A stretch of 64,000 bases of DNA from Musa acuminata AAA Group (GCF_036884655.1 NC_088345.1:30841001-30905000); one strand, 5' to 3'; counted from the stretch's first letter, positions 10,645 through 23,754 are shown. Program-made: numbers and translations. The notes: generated by a model from the sequence alone, not told the origin.

Positions 10645-12500
10645 ATTTAACAGAGAAATCAAAATTAGATTTCTCTCCTTCGTTCCTCACTTAGTCGAGC
10701 CTGGCAACGGGAGGAACGAGAAGTTACACCCTATTGACAAGAGGTAGGTTTCCCTACCTTTCTTAAATTTAAAAGTTTTAGCATTTATTTTGATTCTTTA
10801 AATGTTGAAAGTTTAATAGTTTAAAAAATATGTATTCAAAATTTTTACATTAAAGTAATTAGTTAAAGTTTTCATAATATTCTTTGACCCATGATTAAGG
10901 TTTTTATTGTAGAGTTAAATAAGTTAAAAATGTATTTGTTTTATATGATATTTCCTGTGTTACAGTTTATCTTTAATCTTATCTGGATTAAAATCTTGTT
11001 AGATTAGAATATGTTATCTAAAATTCTTTTTTTGATATTCTTTGATCTGAAATTTAAAATATATTATTATGAATGATTTAAAATATGACTAGAATATGTT
11101 AAAATTTTATATGTGTTGAAAATATTATTTTTATTTAAATTTAGAAGGCTATTTCCTTATATTAAAATTATCTCCCAGTCCCTCTTTTAATGTCATATGA
11201 TTTCTAGTCAAATTTAGAATGTTATTTCCTTGTATTAAAGCTTTTCTCCTAATCTATCTTTTAATGCATTATTATATTTTTATTTATATTGTTAATGGGT
11301 ATATACTATGATATGAAATTAGATATTAATTGGAATGAAATTGCTCACAGGCCAGGCCCAACCCACGGGTCAAGCCTTGGCCCGTAGGCTACCCCAGCCC
11401 AACCATTATGGGCGGTCACATGCGACACACATGACTAGTCCATGGGCCAAGGCTGGACTGGCTCAATCTGCGACACACTTTGTGTAATGCATGCTCAATC
11501 ATGTATAATGCACATGACCAGTAGATGGACTGGCTCAATCTAGCCCAATATTATTGTTGAACTTGAGCCCAAATATTGATTGAACTAAACTAGACTTGAT
11601 TAGTGTAGATCAATTTAGGGTGATTCTGAATTGATTGACTTATTCAAATTAGTTTAACCTAAATTGAACTTTATCTAGTCTAAATTATACTAGTCTAGGG
11701 TGGTTCCAAACCAGTTAAATAAGGATTAGAGATCGGTTCAGTTAGGCTCTAGTAAATCGAGTTCAATTGAATCGATTAAACTAGAGTTCAAGTCAATTGA
11801 GGGCTAATTTATTTTATTTGATATTAATGATATTTGAAAGAGACATTTTAAATATGTTATTTCATTCTGAAATGGACATGACTAGTGTGAGATTATATTA
11901 TTTTCCTATTGAGAGCAGGTAAGGCGATTCCCTTCGGGGATTAGCAGGCCGTCAAACGTGGCGGTTGGACGGTTCCTCCATCTGCTATTGGGAAGAACGT
12001 GTCCCCACTTTGGCAGGTGTGGGACACTACTCCATCCGATGTTGCGAGTGCGATATGAGTTTGCCTCCATCCGCTATTAGGAGAACACAAACTCATCCCA
12101 TAGGATAAAGCCTCTTCATCCGCTGTTGGGGGAGTGCTCCTTCGGGTATTTGATATACGCCAATGGGATGATTGATTGAATTTTGATCATGTATACATTT
12201 TGAGTTGACTTTTGGGGTTCCTACTCAGCTTTGCTGAATTTTCTTTATTTTTGTTTTTCACAGCAGTCTCCCTCTAGTACTAAATCGGATTTCAATAGAG
12301 AACGGACCTTCCTCTACCGCTTGGTAGAGCCACTTGGATGATTCTTGAAGTTAACATCACCATGTTTACTTTTCTATTTATGATTCGATGAATAAATAGA
12401 TTATAATAAATGAATTGTAATAAATATTTATGAATGATGAATAAAGTGATGTTTATCTATTTGACCTAAATATGTGGAAAGATATAAAAAAAAATTTGTT
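10645..12500 (+). repeat. LTR1 (Gypsy-type), 5'-truncated copy
   Basis: The sequence is collinear with 17,880-19,680, including TTCGTTCCTCAC, the ACCCACGGGTCA phrase, and the module with repeated CCATCCGCT at 11,930-12,150. It lacks the first 250 or so bases of LTR1 and the end. The 3' end breaks off near 12,500 in AAATTTGTTCTTCAATCC, where the following LTR2 begins. Confidence 0.7.
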
Positions 12501-13439
12501 CTTCAATCCTTAACAAATTCAATCTTCTAATCACCGATAATTTCTTCCTTAACATAAATTAATTACTATAAATGATATATTGCTTTATTATTAACTTACA
12601 TATTTATGTATTATAGTTAAGGAAATGATTAAATTTGATTTCCTTAATCATATGGATAAGTTAGGAATTCTATTAATCAATTAAATTATTAATTGATTTA
12701 TTTCCTAATGAGTGATTTGATATTTAGGAAGTAAATAGTTTACATTCCATTTTTGTGTATGAACTATAAGAAATAAATATTATATTACTTTTTTTTGGGT
12801 GTGAAAGCAAATGTAAAATAAATTAAAAATAATATTAAATTATTACTTACCTTTCAGGGAGATATCATCTTCTCCTATATAAAGGGACTATTCATCCCTC
12901 ATTCTCTACTAGGCCTAACAATAGGAGGATTGAGGAGATGATTTTCTAGGGAGATGATATCAAGGAAGAGATAATCGAAGAGAGGTAGGATCATTTCTTT
13001 TTAATTAGCTTTGATTTGTGTTTTAAAATCTGGATGTTAAGATTGTTACAATTTTATAATGAATGATGATGTTTTAATTTCAAAATTTTATGATTTATAA
13101 ATAATAATAATTGATTTGTGATGTTAGACTGATTATTTGATATATATTGAACTTTTAAGCCTAAGTAAATTTTAATATTGATTTAATTATTAAAATTCTT
13201 ATTTTTTGGATTAGTATAATAGTTCTGATTTATTTAATTAGATACATCTATGTTTCAAGAATTATGTGTGAATTTCTGTAATGTAATTAGTTTTAAATTT
13301 TAGATCATGAATTTAAAGTTTTAATTAATGTATTTGAGTCATTCTTTAATAATTTTAAATATTAAAATATAATTTGATAAGAGGAGTCTAATTGGGGTCT
13401 GACTTGAATCAAGTTGATCGATTAGATCGAATTGACTCA

Positions 13440-13830
13440 ACCCATGTGGTCATGTACAATCTAGCACATGTGACTAAGTACAACCTAGCTCATATGACTC
13501 GGTATGACCTAACCTATATGACCGGATAAGAGACAGCCCATATGAGAAGGTACGACCCAACCCATATGGCTAGGCATGACCCAACCCATGTGGCTAGGTA
13601 CGATCTAGTCCATGTGGCCATGTATGACTCAGCCCATATGGTAAGGTACGATCCAACCATGTGGCTAGGCATGAGCCAGCTCATGTGGCTAGGTACGATC
13701 CATTACATATGGTCGTGTATGACCCAACTCATATGGTAAGGTATGACCTAACTATATGGTCACGCATTGGCTAGCTCATGCAGCTAGGTACGACCCAATC
13801 CATGTAGTTAGATACGACCCCAACTCAAAC
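13440..13830 (+). repeat. 24-bp tandem array in LTR2
   Basis: About 16 units of the form CC-CATGTGGCTAGG-TACGACC-AA follow one another with a period of 24, occasionally 23. Four-unit blocks also resemble each other: GGCTAGGCATGA recurs at about 13,568 and 13,663 (95 bases apart), with the following TGTATGAC and GGTAAGGTA units in the same order. The reverse-complement array lies at 33,195-33,610. Confidence 0.85.
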
Positions 13831-14725
13831 GTCTAGGACCAACTCGCGAGCTAAGTAAAACCTAGTTCAAATGGTAAGGCTCAGTCGAACTTATAAGTGA
13901 GGCTTAGCCTAGTTCATTAAGCTAAGTTTGCCTAGCTATACGATTGGCATTAGACATATCGTCGCTCTTTCTATATAGCCCGTCGTACCTCAACTCAACC
14001 TAGTACTTGGAACAGGTGTATGCAGTGTATATGGAATACGTATATGCAGTGTATGTGACCCGTCTAAGACTCACGTGGGTTGGTTCGGTTTGGGTTAGCA
14101 CTATACGACATAGTCCAATCTCCTTTCTCTTTATTGGTTTGAGCTCATTAATTGATGAAATCAAACATGTTTGATCAGTTAAAATCAATTTAGGGTGATT
14201 CCAAACTAACTTGACTAGTTCAAACCTATTTGACCTAATTGAGATTAATCAAATATAAATTAGACTGGTTTAGGGTGATTCCAGACCGGTTCTATAATGA
14301 TTTGATATTGGTTCCATTAGATCATAATCGAATTGAGTTTGGTTTAAGTCAATTGAGCTATTCCAATTAGGGTTTCAATTGATTGAGGACTATTGAGATA
14401 TTGATGTTTCATGCTTTTATGATTTGATGAATTTAAATGTTTTATTTGAAGATATCGTTTGAAAATGATTATTGGTTTTCTATGTTTATGATATTGATAT
14501 GATAAGTATCATATAGTAGATGTGACTAGACTAGTAGTTCACATTGGGAGTGCAACATCTGAAAGGAGCTAGGGCCCATCATAGTGCAGAGCCACCAATG
14601 AACATAGTCTAGTAGATTTACATCAAGTATGGTATCTCATAATGTTTAATTATATTGATTTCTTGATGTATGCATGAGTGATTGAATGAGTGTAAATGAA
14701 TGATCATGGATGTTTATGTATCCCT

Positions 14726-14915
14726 GCCAAGGGCAGGTATGGCGATTCCCTTCGGGGATTAGCGAACCATCAGACGTGATGGTTAGACGGTTCCTCCATC
14801 CGCTGTTGGTAGGAACGTGTCCCCACTTAGGCGGGTGAGGGATACTACTCCATCCGCTGTTGGGAGTGCGATATGGATTATCTCCGTCCGCTGTTGGGAG
14901 AGTGCACCATTAGGT
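14726..14915 (+). repeat. Hairpin-rich module of LTR2
   Basis: CTGCCAAGGGCAGG opens the block, followed by GGCGATTCCCTTCGGGGATTAG-type sequence and then copies of CCATCCGCTGTTGG flanked by CTCC and GGAG. The same module occurs in LTR1 (11,920-12,150; 19,130-19,370) and on the minus strand at 32,095-32,330 and 25,445-25,700, although the surrounding LTR sequence has diverged much more. Role unknown; see findings. Confidence 0.75.
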
Positions 14916-15360
14916 GATGTACGCCTTTGTTATTATGTATGTGTTGCATATGGTTGATGCATGATTTTGTTCATTATGTAAGAAATTATCATCAATTTTC
15001 TGATGTATAAGTTTTATGATGAATAGATATATTTTCATATTGAATTATTGATATTTGTTTATATTTCATAAATATTGAAGATTATTTTTATGATTTTTCT
15101 GAAGTTCCTACTAGCATTTGTGGTTGCTGATGTCTTTTTATTTTATATTTATTTTCAGAGTAATCTACTATTGTGTAATAGATCTGAAGCTTGGGTGGAA
15201 GAGATAGGAAATGTCATTTTTCTAGCTAATAGAATATTTACTATTGTAAAGACAATGATTTGAATTCAAGACAAATAAAAAGAAAATGAGGGAGTTTATT
15301 ATGTAATTTATGGATAATAAATTACTAATTTATTATTTTTTATAAATTCGGGATGTGACA

Positions 15361-15590
15361 ATTTATATAGCCCTTTCCTACTCGATTAGTTAACTCATCA
15401 GACTCAAGTCGTGACATTTGGTATCAGCCGACCTAGCATTTGGGCATGGTGAGGGGGCTCGAGTAGGAAAGGGCTACTCGTAGACGGAGTTAGAGGACTC
15501 ATCATGGCGTGAAGCCACCACTGAGCTGTGCCTCACATGCACTATGCTAGGGCTTGATTTGGGTTATGTTAGGGCTTGATGAGGACAACA
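15361..15590 (+). mobile_element. Miniature LTR element fragment with primer site
   Basis: An LTR end (GTTAACTCATCAGACTC...GTGACA) leads into TTTGGTATCA-GCCGACC, a primer site with a 2-base deletion. The family's internal segment follows: AGGGCTACTCG, GAAGCCACCACTGAGC and TGCTAGGGCTTGA. The polypurine tract and 3' LTR are missing. It directly abuts the end of LTR2. Confidence 0.65.
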
Positions 15591-15842
15591 TATGGATAAG
15601 TTTATGTATAATACCTGGATCCCATTTCTTTTTACAATTCATCCTATGTATTCTATATTATGTGGGCCCATAATATTTTGACATGTATAATACATATTAT
15701 GTATTCTATATTATAAAAATGGGATGTGACAATTTAGATAGGTTATGGGATGTGACAATATATAGGTTATTGGATTATATAGGTGGGCCCATAATATATA
15801 TTATGTATTCTATATTATAAAAATGGGATGTGACAATTACAT
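15591..15842. repeat. AT-rich repeated spacer
   Basis: The phrases GTGGGCCCATAATAT, TATGTATTCTATATTATAAA and AATGGGATGTGACAAT each occur two or three times. A related stretch with GTGGGCCCATAA and AGGATGTGACA lies at 24,830-25,060. It resembles repeated LTR ends (GGGATGTGACA) interspersed with simple sequence. No gene seen. Confidence 0.5.
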
Positions 15843-17632
15843 ATTATAAGGGTTTGGTCATGATATTAATACAACTTTCGAAATCTTCACAGATCATAAG
15901 AGTCTCAAATATATTTTCACACAGAAAGATTTAAATATGAGACAAAGAAGGTGGTTGGACTTTCTAAAGGATTATGATTTTAATATCAACTACCATTCTG
16001 GGAAAGCTAATATAGTTGCTGATGCCTTAAGCAGAAATACCTATAGTCTTATAGCCTATATGAATATTGAAAGGAATTCTATGATGACGGAGTTAGCAGA
16101 CTTAAAACTTAAACTTTTATCGGAGACAAATAAAGGTTTTCTTTTGTGTTTGATTTGATGGCACAATCATTTTTGGTGGAAAATGTTAAAGAAGGTCAGA
16201 AGGAAGATACATATCTTCAAATGATAGTTAAGGAAATAGCTCAAGGTTCTAGATCTGAATTCCTCCAAGCCGAAGATGGTTCTATTACATTCCATGATCG
16301 ACTTTGTGTTCCCGAAAGCCATCCAGTAAAGATGCAATGATTGGAGGAGGCACACAGATCAAAATTTAACATCTATCCCAGGACTACTAAGATGTATCGA
16401 GATTTAAGCCAAAACTATTGGTGGTGTGGTATGAAGAGAGATATAGCAGAGTTTGTTTCTAAATGTCTGATATGTCAATAGGTGAAGATAGAACATCGAG
16501 TACCTGCGGGAAAGTTGCAAAGGATTTAGATTCCTGAATGGAAGTGGGAGAAAGTCACTATGGATTTTGTGACAGGATTACCCAAGACTGTGAAAGGATA
16601 TGATGGAATTTGGGTAATAGTAGACAGACTTACTAAATCTGCTCACTTCCATCCTATTAACAAGAAGTATTCATTGGATAAACTAGCAAGCTTATATATT
16701 AAGGAAATTATTCGATATCATGAGGTGCCAGTTAGCATTATCTCAGATAGAGATCCAAGATTCACCTCTAAATTTTGGGGAAGTCTATAAAAATCTTTGG
16801 GCACGCAGTTAAAGTTTAGTACAACCTTTCACCCCCAAACTGATGGTCAATCTGAAAGGACAATACAAACTCTTGAAGATCTCTTAAGAGCATGTGCTTT
16901 GGACTTTGGTGGGAGTTGGGATATGCACTTACATCTAATTGAGTTTTCTTATAATAATAGTTACCACTCTAGCATACAGATGGCTCCATTTGAAGCTCTT
17001 TATGGAAGAAAGTGCAGATCACCTATATATTGGGATGAGGTAGGAGAACAGAAGCTTTTGGGGCCTCAATTAATTCAAAAAGATGCTGATAATATTCGAA
17101 TTATACACCAAAGATTATTAACAGCTCAAAGTCATCAGAAAAGTTATGTAGATCGATGGCGAAGATATCTAGAGTTCGAAGTTAGTGAGCACGTTTTCTT
17201 AAAAGTGTCGCCAACTAAGAGAGTTTTAAGGTTTGGTCAAAGGGAGAAGTTAGCCCCAAGATTTATTGGCCCATTTGAGATCTTATAAAAGGTTGGGCCT
17301 GTGGCATACAGATTGGCATTGCCCCTGGCTTTGGCTAGCATCCATGATGTATTCCATGTGTCAATGCTTCAAAGATATATCAGGGACCCATCACATGTCA
17401 TATCTTACCAACCTCTACAACTACGAGATGATGCCACTTTTAAAGAACAACCAACCCAGATCTTGGAAATAAAAGAACATGTTCTAAGGAACAAAATTAT
17501 ACCTTTGGTAAAGATTTGTTGGCAACACCATTCAGACCAAGAGGCAACGTGGGAAAGAGAATAAGATATGCGAGAGCAGTATTATCATCTATTCTATTAA
17601 GGAAAGCTAAATTTAGGGACCAAATTTCCTAT
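15843..17632 (+). pseudogene. Gypsy (Tekay/Del-like) pol fragment: RNase H end, integrase, chromodomain-like tail
   Basis: The 5' end is truncated inside RNase H: FTDHKS-like and [13 protein letters not shown], then a GKAN...DALSR segment at 15,990-16,040. Integrase follows, with the HHCC zinc region degraded by stops near 16,340-16,500. The catalytic-core phrases MDFVTGLPKT (16,560), [12 protein letters not shown] (16,745) and [16 protein letters not shown] (16,842) come next. The C-terminal GPFEIL segment and an EHVLRNKIIPLVK...EATWERE tail (17,475-17,562) match the chromovirus-type C terminus. Stops lie near 16,155, 16,338, 16,480, 16,790 and 17,287. It is close to, but differs at several percent of residues from, the minus-strand copy at 27,184-31,150. 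Confidence 0.85.
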
Positions 17633-17645
17633 AGGAGGGGAGAAA

Positions 17646-19672
17646 TGTAATCACATCAAATATTTAAGTTAGGAATTAATTTTCTTTCCTTACTTGTTAT
17701 TATAATTTAAGAAAATCTTAATCTACTTCCTTGTTTATTGATATGAATTAAGGAAATAACTATTTAGTATTCCAAATATGATGATATCATATTTGTTAGT
17801 ATATTAAATGAAAATAATTTATATTAAATAAATATGAAAATTAAAATAAATTTCTTTTAATAGAGGCTCACCTCCTCCTATTTAAAGGGAGGAATTTTTC
17901 TCCTTCGTTCCTCACCTAGTCGAGCCTGGCAGCGGGAGGAACGAGGAGTTACACCCTGTTGACAAGATATAGGTTTCCCTATCTTTCTTAAATTTAAAAG
18001 TTTTAGCTTTTATTTTGAATCTTTAAATGTTGAAAGTTTTATAGTTTAAAAAATATGTATCAATTCTTTAAATGTCAAAATTTTTGTATTAAAGTAATTA
18101 GTTAAAGTTTTCGTAATATTCTTTGACCCATGATTAAAGTTTTTATTGTAGAGTTAAATATGTTAAAAATATATTTATTTTATATGATATTTCCTGTATT
18201 ACAATTTATCTTTAATCTTATCTAGATTAAAATCTTGTTAGATTAGAATATGTTATCTAAAATCCTTTTTGATATTCTTTGATTTGAAATTTAAATATAT
18301 TATTTTGAATGATTTAAAATATGACTAGAATATGTTGAAATTTTATATGTGTTGAAAACATGATTTTTATTTGAATTTAGAAGGCTATTTCCTTGTATTA
18401 AAACTTATATCCAGGTCCCTCTTTTAATGTCTTATAATTTCTAGTCAAATTTAGAATGTTATTTCTTTCTATTAAAGCTTTTCTCCTCATCTATCTTTTA
18501 ATGCATTATTATGTTTTTATTTATATTGTTAATGGGTATATGCTATGATATGAAATTGGATATTAATTGGAATAAAATTACTGATAGGCCAGGCCCAACC
18601 CACGGGTCAGGCCTTGGCCCGTAGGCTAACCCAACCCAACCATTATGGGCAATCACATGCGACGCACATGACTAGTCCATGGGCTAGGGCTGGGCCAGTT
18701 TTGTGTAATGCATGCTCAATCATGTATAATGCACATGACCAATAGATGGGCTGTGTCAATCTAGCCCAATATTATTATTGAACTTGAGCCCAAATATTGA
18801 TTGAACTAAACTAAACTTGATTAGTCTAGATCAATTCAGGGTGAATCCGAATTGATTGACTTATTCAAGTTAGTTTAACCTAAATTGAACTTAATCTAGT
18901 CTAAATTATACTAGTCTAGGGTGGTTCCAGACCAGTTAAATAAGGATTAGAGATCGGTTCAGTTAGTCTCAAGTAAATCGAGTTCAATTGAATCGATTAA
19001 ATTAGAGTTCAAGTCAATTGAGGGCTAATTTATATTATTTGATATTGATGATGTTTGAAAGAGATATTTTAAATATGTTATTTTATCCTGAAATGGACAT
19101 GACTAGTGTGAGATTATATTATTTTCCTGCCGAGAGCAGGTAGGGCGATTCCCTTCGGGGATTAGCGGGCCGTCAAACGTAGCGGCTAGACGGTTCCTTC
19201 ATCCGCTGTTGTGAGGAACGTGTCCCCACTTTGGCAGTGTGGGACACCACTCCATCTGCTGTTGGGAGTGCGATATGAGTTTGCCTCCATCCGCTATTGG
19301 GAGAACACAAACTCATCCCGTAGGATAAAGCCTCTCCATTCCCTATTGGGGGAATGCTCCTTCGGGTATTTGATATACGCCAATGGGATGATTAATTGAA
19401 TTTTGATCATGTATACATTTTGAGTTGACTTTTGGGGTTCCTACTTAGCGTTGCTTAATTTTCTTTGTTTTTTATTTTCAGAGCAGCCTCCCTCTAGTAC
19501 TAAATCGGACTCCAGTGGAGAGCCACTTGGATGATTCTTGAAGTTAACATCACTATATTTACTTTTTTATTTATGATTCGATGAATAAATGGAATGTAAT
19601 AAATGAATTGTAATAAATGTTTATGAATGATGAATAAAGTGATGTTTATCTATTTGGCCTAAATGTGTGGAA

Positions 19673-19706
<34 letters not shown>

Positions 19707-19719
19707 CCAGGATGTGACA
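17646..19719 (+). repeat. LTR1 (Gypsy-type), complete, about 2.07 kb
   Basis: The LTR starts TGTAATCACATC after the purine tract AGGAGGGGAGAAA (17,633-17,645) and ends CCAGGATGTGACA at 19,719. It closes the Gypsy fragment as its 3' LTR. It contains the CCATCCGCT module (19,130-19,370) and a TA microsatellite (19,675-19,703) near its end. The minus-strand partner is 25,101-27,183. Confidence 0.8.
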
Positions 19720-19833
19720 TCTTATTTGGTATCAGAGCCGACCAAGCATTTAGGCATGGTGAGAGGGCTCGAGTAGGAAAGGGCTACCCGTAGAAGGAGT
19801 TAGAGGACTCGTCACGGCGTGGAGCCACCGTTG
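19720..19833 (+). mobile_element. Miniature LTR element, 5' part: primer site and internal segment
   Basis: TGGTATCAGAGC (19,727-19,738) is followed by CGACCAAGCATTTAGGCATG and the family's internal sequence up to GGAGCCACCG. The sequence then breaks into LARD B and resumes at 24,199. The 5' LTR is absent; LTR1 abuts the primer site. Confidence 0.7.
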
Positions 19834-20236
19834 TGTCACGGACTTAGCTGGTTTTGCCTAAGTCATGCGGCACCCTTCCGTGTCCGTCCGTAAAGGTCAG
19901 CCTCGCCGAAGCCTCCCATGTCCATTAGGACCCACAAACGAGGGAACGGGTCAGAGAAAATGCCTCATTCGGGATCCACAAGCAAACATTTTCGAAAATA
20001 CTTCATAGACAAAGCAAATTACAAACAGACTTTACAAGCTCTAAATAGTTGCACAACAAAGGGTAAAATGATCCATTACAAACCGAAAATTTCTCATACG
20101 TGTCCACAAGATACAACCTTTATTTATAAGCCTAAAGAGGCCGCCAACCTATCTAAAATGGGACTATTAAGCCTTCGGTCGTCTCTCTACATACTGTACA
20201 AGGCATGAACATACCAAAAGATACGAACATACATAA

Positions 20237-20325
20237 GGATCCACAGGAACCAACATACATAAGACACGAACATACACACGACCAAGCATTTAGGCATGAA
20301 CAGCCCTGTTGGTTCCTGTGGATCC
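20237..20325. repeat. Filler scar with an 18-bp perfect inverted repeat
   Basis: GGATCCACAGGAACCAAC at 20,237-20,254 is the exact reverse complement of 20,308-20,325. Between them lie repeated ACATACATAAG/ACACGAACATAC phrases. CGACCAAGCATTTAGGCATG at 20,279-20,298 is an exact 20-base copy of 19,739-19,758. LARD A has only the right-hand arm's counterpart (about 4,836-4,855). Confidence 0.85.
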
Positions 20326-23300
20326 TCCAGATGAAGGAAAAGATCATCCGTACTACGCTAGTCTCTCAAATGCTTCATGCTGCTTGAACTGGGTGGATGC
20401 TTGTTGGAGCTTTATCGAGCATCGTCTCATAAACTTCTGAAGTTTTGGGTCCTTCCTCCATAAAATTTGCTCATTGACTCTTATTTCACTTAGTTGTCAC
20501 ATCCAAGTAGGTTCGCATCACTTCCGCTTTCGATTGGCATTTCGTTGGGAAATGAAGCGGACAATCTACTCTCAGTAGCACTTATCACCGTTGGTGGGGA
20601 TTTGACAACTATTGTCTTCCATTATCTTCGAAAGGTCTTTGAACTTGTGCAGAGCTCCTCTACTAGATAGATAAGAGAATTGGGGTACTCGGTTTCGTCC
20701 ATTCTCTTAAGGGTTAAGAAGCCAAAGGTTACTTGACTTCGCTTGCCTCCTCAAGGTTGTACTTCATGCGTCAAGTTGGTTACTAGCCTTCGCCTGCTCT
20801 TTGCTCACACTTCTGAAGCACTTGAAGTGTTTGTACTCCTTGCGTTGAGTTGGTTACTGTGATTCACCTTCTCAATGCCATCGAACTTCTGGAATGCAGG
20901 AAGTTTTCACCCCAACTTAGAGTAATTCTCTCATAGATTTGGTCGCCTCTGGGATTGTACCGTCTTCTCCATCAACCTTGCCGCCTACTCCACTGAGTAG
21001 TAAAGGTACAGCACCACGTACTGCCTGCTTCGTTCCTTGGTTATGCACTCTTGCATGACCCGAAGTCCTTCACTTTCGGCTATCTTGATGAGAAGCTCAT
21101 TGACACTGATCTTACAAAGTTCCTTGTCCTCTGCCATTCAGCCTTGTCTCGGTACTTGGAGTTTGCCTCTACATGCTCCACCTTCTCGGCCCCTTTCATG
21201 ACCAAGCGCTTTCCCTCCATGAGAGCAAGGGATCAATAACTTTCATGGAAGTCCAGCCTCTACGGTACTATAGCGTTGTCATGCCCATGGCAATACTATC
21301 CGTCGCCTTGCATTTGCATCTTTTTTCTTCACAATTAGTAGATATGCCCCTGTGGCACTCCTCCGAGTCCACCTCCATTATAATTGATACATGATTTTGG
21401 GTAGTTAGGTCCCTTTGGACTCGTCGTCGCTTCCTCGCCCCTTTCGACTCCCTACTTCAACACCTCTGTATTCTCCAAGCAGCTCCCTTTGGTCGATAGA
21501 AAGACAGACTGCAACTCCCATGCATGGCCTCTGCCATCACATTGTAGGGTTTGCACCGATTTTGTTCTCCTTAGCTTCCTTGGTAGCAACGTTCGTTTAC
21601 TCGACCTTGTCCTCTGACTTGCTGGGCTCCCTTAAGCGAATATGAGCTCTGGAGTAGTCCAACTCTCCAGATGCTTCGATCATACCTCTGCATTGTCAAG
21701 TCCCTCCCATGGGACTCACTAGTACTTGCATTCAAACTTTTCCCTTGGTGGAACACAGCCCCCATATGCTGATGACCAAGGTTTTCATCCGATGTAAAAT
21801 TTGATGCATGCACGGAAGTCCCGCCTCTGCGATACCATGGCCTTCACTCCTTGAATACATAGACCTTCTTGCTATCGTGTTGTTCACCGAAGTGGAGCTT
21901 CCAGTAGCTCACGATCATACCTCCGTCTGATCTAGTCCCTCACGGGACTATGTCTTATGTATCGCATTTGCCACAAACTATTCCACCATGATCCGCTACA
22001 CCATGTCGCCTCCTGGTAAAGTCTCTATTGCATTCTGATCCTTGTGGGATAAACTCGAATTGTGATCCCTCCAGGTGTGGCCTCTGCCAATACATCATAG
22101 GGTCTCTTCCACCTTCGATTTTATTCGCTCCTTTGGCAATCGACCTTCATCCACCCACTCTTGGGTCACACCTAGATGAAGCACTGCTCTAGGACAATCC
22201 GTTGCCTAGTAGCTCCTAAAGTCCACTGACTTTGCTGTAATTAGTGCACCATTGTCTGGATCCTGGGCCTCTGCCCCTACCAGCATAATCTCCGTTATGC
22301 ACCACTTCCTTCATGGCAACTTGAATGGCAACACTGTGGCATATTCTTCAAGAGTACCCGCCTCTGAGTCCTCTTGCCCCGTGCTAAGGCCTTCTGAACC
22401 CAACTTCGCCTCCGCAAATTGAGTCACCTTAGTTCCTCCATCAAATGCTCCTCCGAGATAAGGTGCATGTACCCAGAAGCTCCCTTCGTCTTTGGCACTA
22501 TTCGAGATGAGTCTGCTCCATCAGAATGAATGACCCATGGAACAACATGATCCTGCTCTTGCCTCTATAATAGTTCATGTCCTTGACCTTTGTCCATGGA
22601 AAGCACTATACCTCCCCTCCATGTTCCATCTTCTATGATGGCTCCCTTCATGGGGCTTGGGTCCTTCGCCAAGTTACACCCAAGTTGCTCTGCTCCTCGT
22701 TTTTGCATTGAGTTGATGGTGGCCCTCGTGCCCACCATTCCACGGGTTAGCCCTCCCTTGAGTCCGATCTTCATATTGACTCTAAGTGTGCCTTCATTTA
22801 TATTGCTTTGGGTCGCTCCCCCACTTGATCTCCCAATGAATCCACCAATGCATTCTCTCGAGTGAGATCATGCGATGACTCCTCGCCGCTTGCTCAGTCC
22901 ATTGAGCTTTGTGGAGTTGTTATTTGTTGAGGTACTCCTCCTCAACTTGTGAGGTTTGTCCCAGATGATTCTCTCTCTGGAGAGCCGGGACTTATCCCTC
23001 TTGGATAACTGTCCCTTTGGAGCAACATCTCTCTTCGTTTCGGAGACCACCATCCCCTCGGACTACTCCGATCTGCTGAACAAACTGTGTATTGTTCTGC
23101 CTCCTATAAACACTTGCTAGATTGTGACTCCACGTCAATACAGCCCCCCGCTGCACCACTCAAGGCCTAGCAATATGCTGAACTCATTGCACACTTCAGC
23201 CTCCTACGGACGTATCCTTCACATGCTGAAGAGAAAGTTTCAATGCTCCATGGCGCCGAGTTTCGGTCGCCTTGGGATGTCCACGAACATTCCATCGTCA

Positions 23301-23754
23301 GCATACAAGCCCATGCATGAGTACCAAATTCTTCGAGCTAGCAATTCCCCTCACCTCTATGAGCTTTGCATAACTCTTTTGGTCGTTGAGCAACTCATTC
23401 CACCTTGCATAGTCTCATCCTTTACCAAGCTCCACGCTTGCCTTGAGCACCATCAAGTATAGTTGTCAACGTTGAGCCGTAGCTCAAACTTAGCCATCCC
23501 AACCTTTGTGCGCTCCGCATTCTTCCAAGCTTGCCTATTCTCGTAGTGCCTCTTGCGCGAAGGGTTGGTCATTCCTCTGAATGCCAATGTTAGATGCCCG
23601 CTCCTCCGAGCGACTCCTTTTCCCTACATCTCCATGCCTGTTTTCCCCCCAAACGATCGCGTGTGTATTGATTGCCCTCAACGCAGCCCGGCTAGGTCCC
23701 CCACATTTGCATGCTAAGTGTTTCTACGAGTGCTTGTCCCGCTCTGATACCATC

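Larger units (their letters stand above)
12526..15360 (+). repeat. LTR2 (Gypsy-type), about 2.8 kb
   Basis: The LTR starts near 12,526 (TAATCACCGATAATTTC, with a decayed TG) and ends GGGATGTGACA at 15,360. It is collinear with the minus-strand block 31,633-34,377. Within it are a 24-bp tandem array (13,440-13,830), a repeated TTTAGGGTGATTCCA phrase (about 14,188 and 14,270) and the hairpin-rich module at 14,726-14,915 that is shared with LTR1. The two LTR families look homologous but diverged; LTR2 alone carries the 24-bp array. Confidence 0.7.

Noticed and set aside
13440..13830. Regular 24-bp repeats as a CRISPR array
   Set aside because: Units are contiguous and diverged with no unique spacers, no cas genes, and they sit inside a plant LTR.
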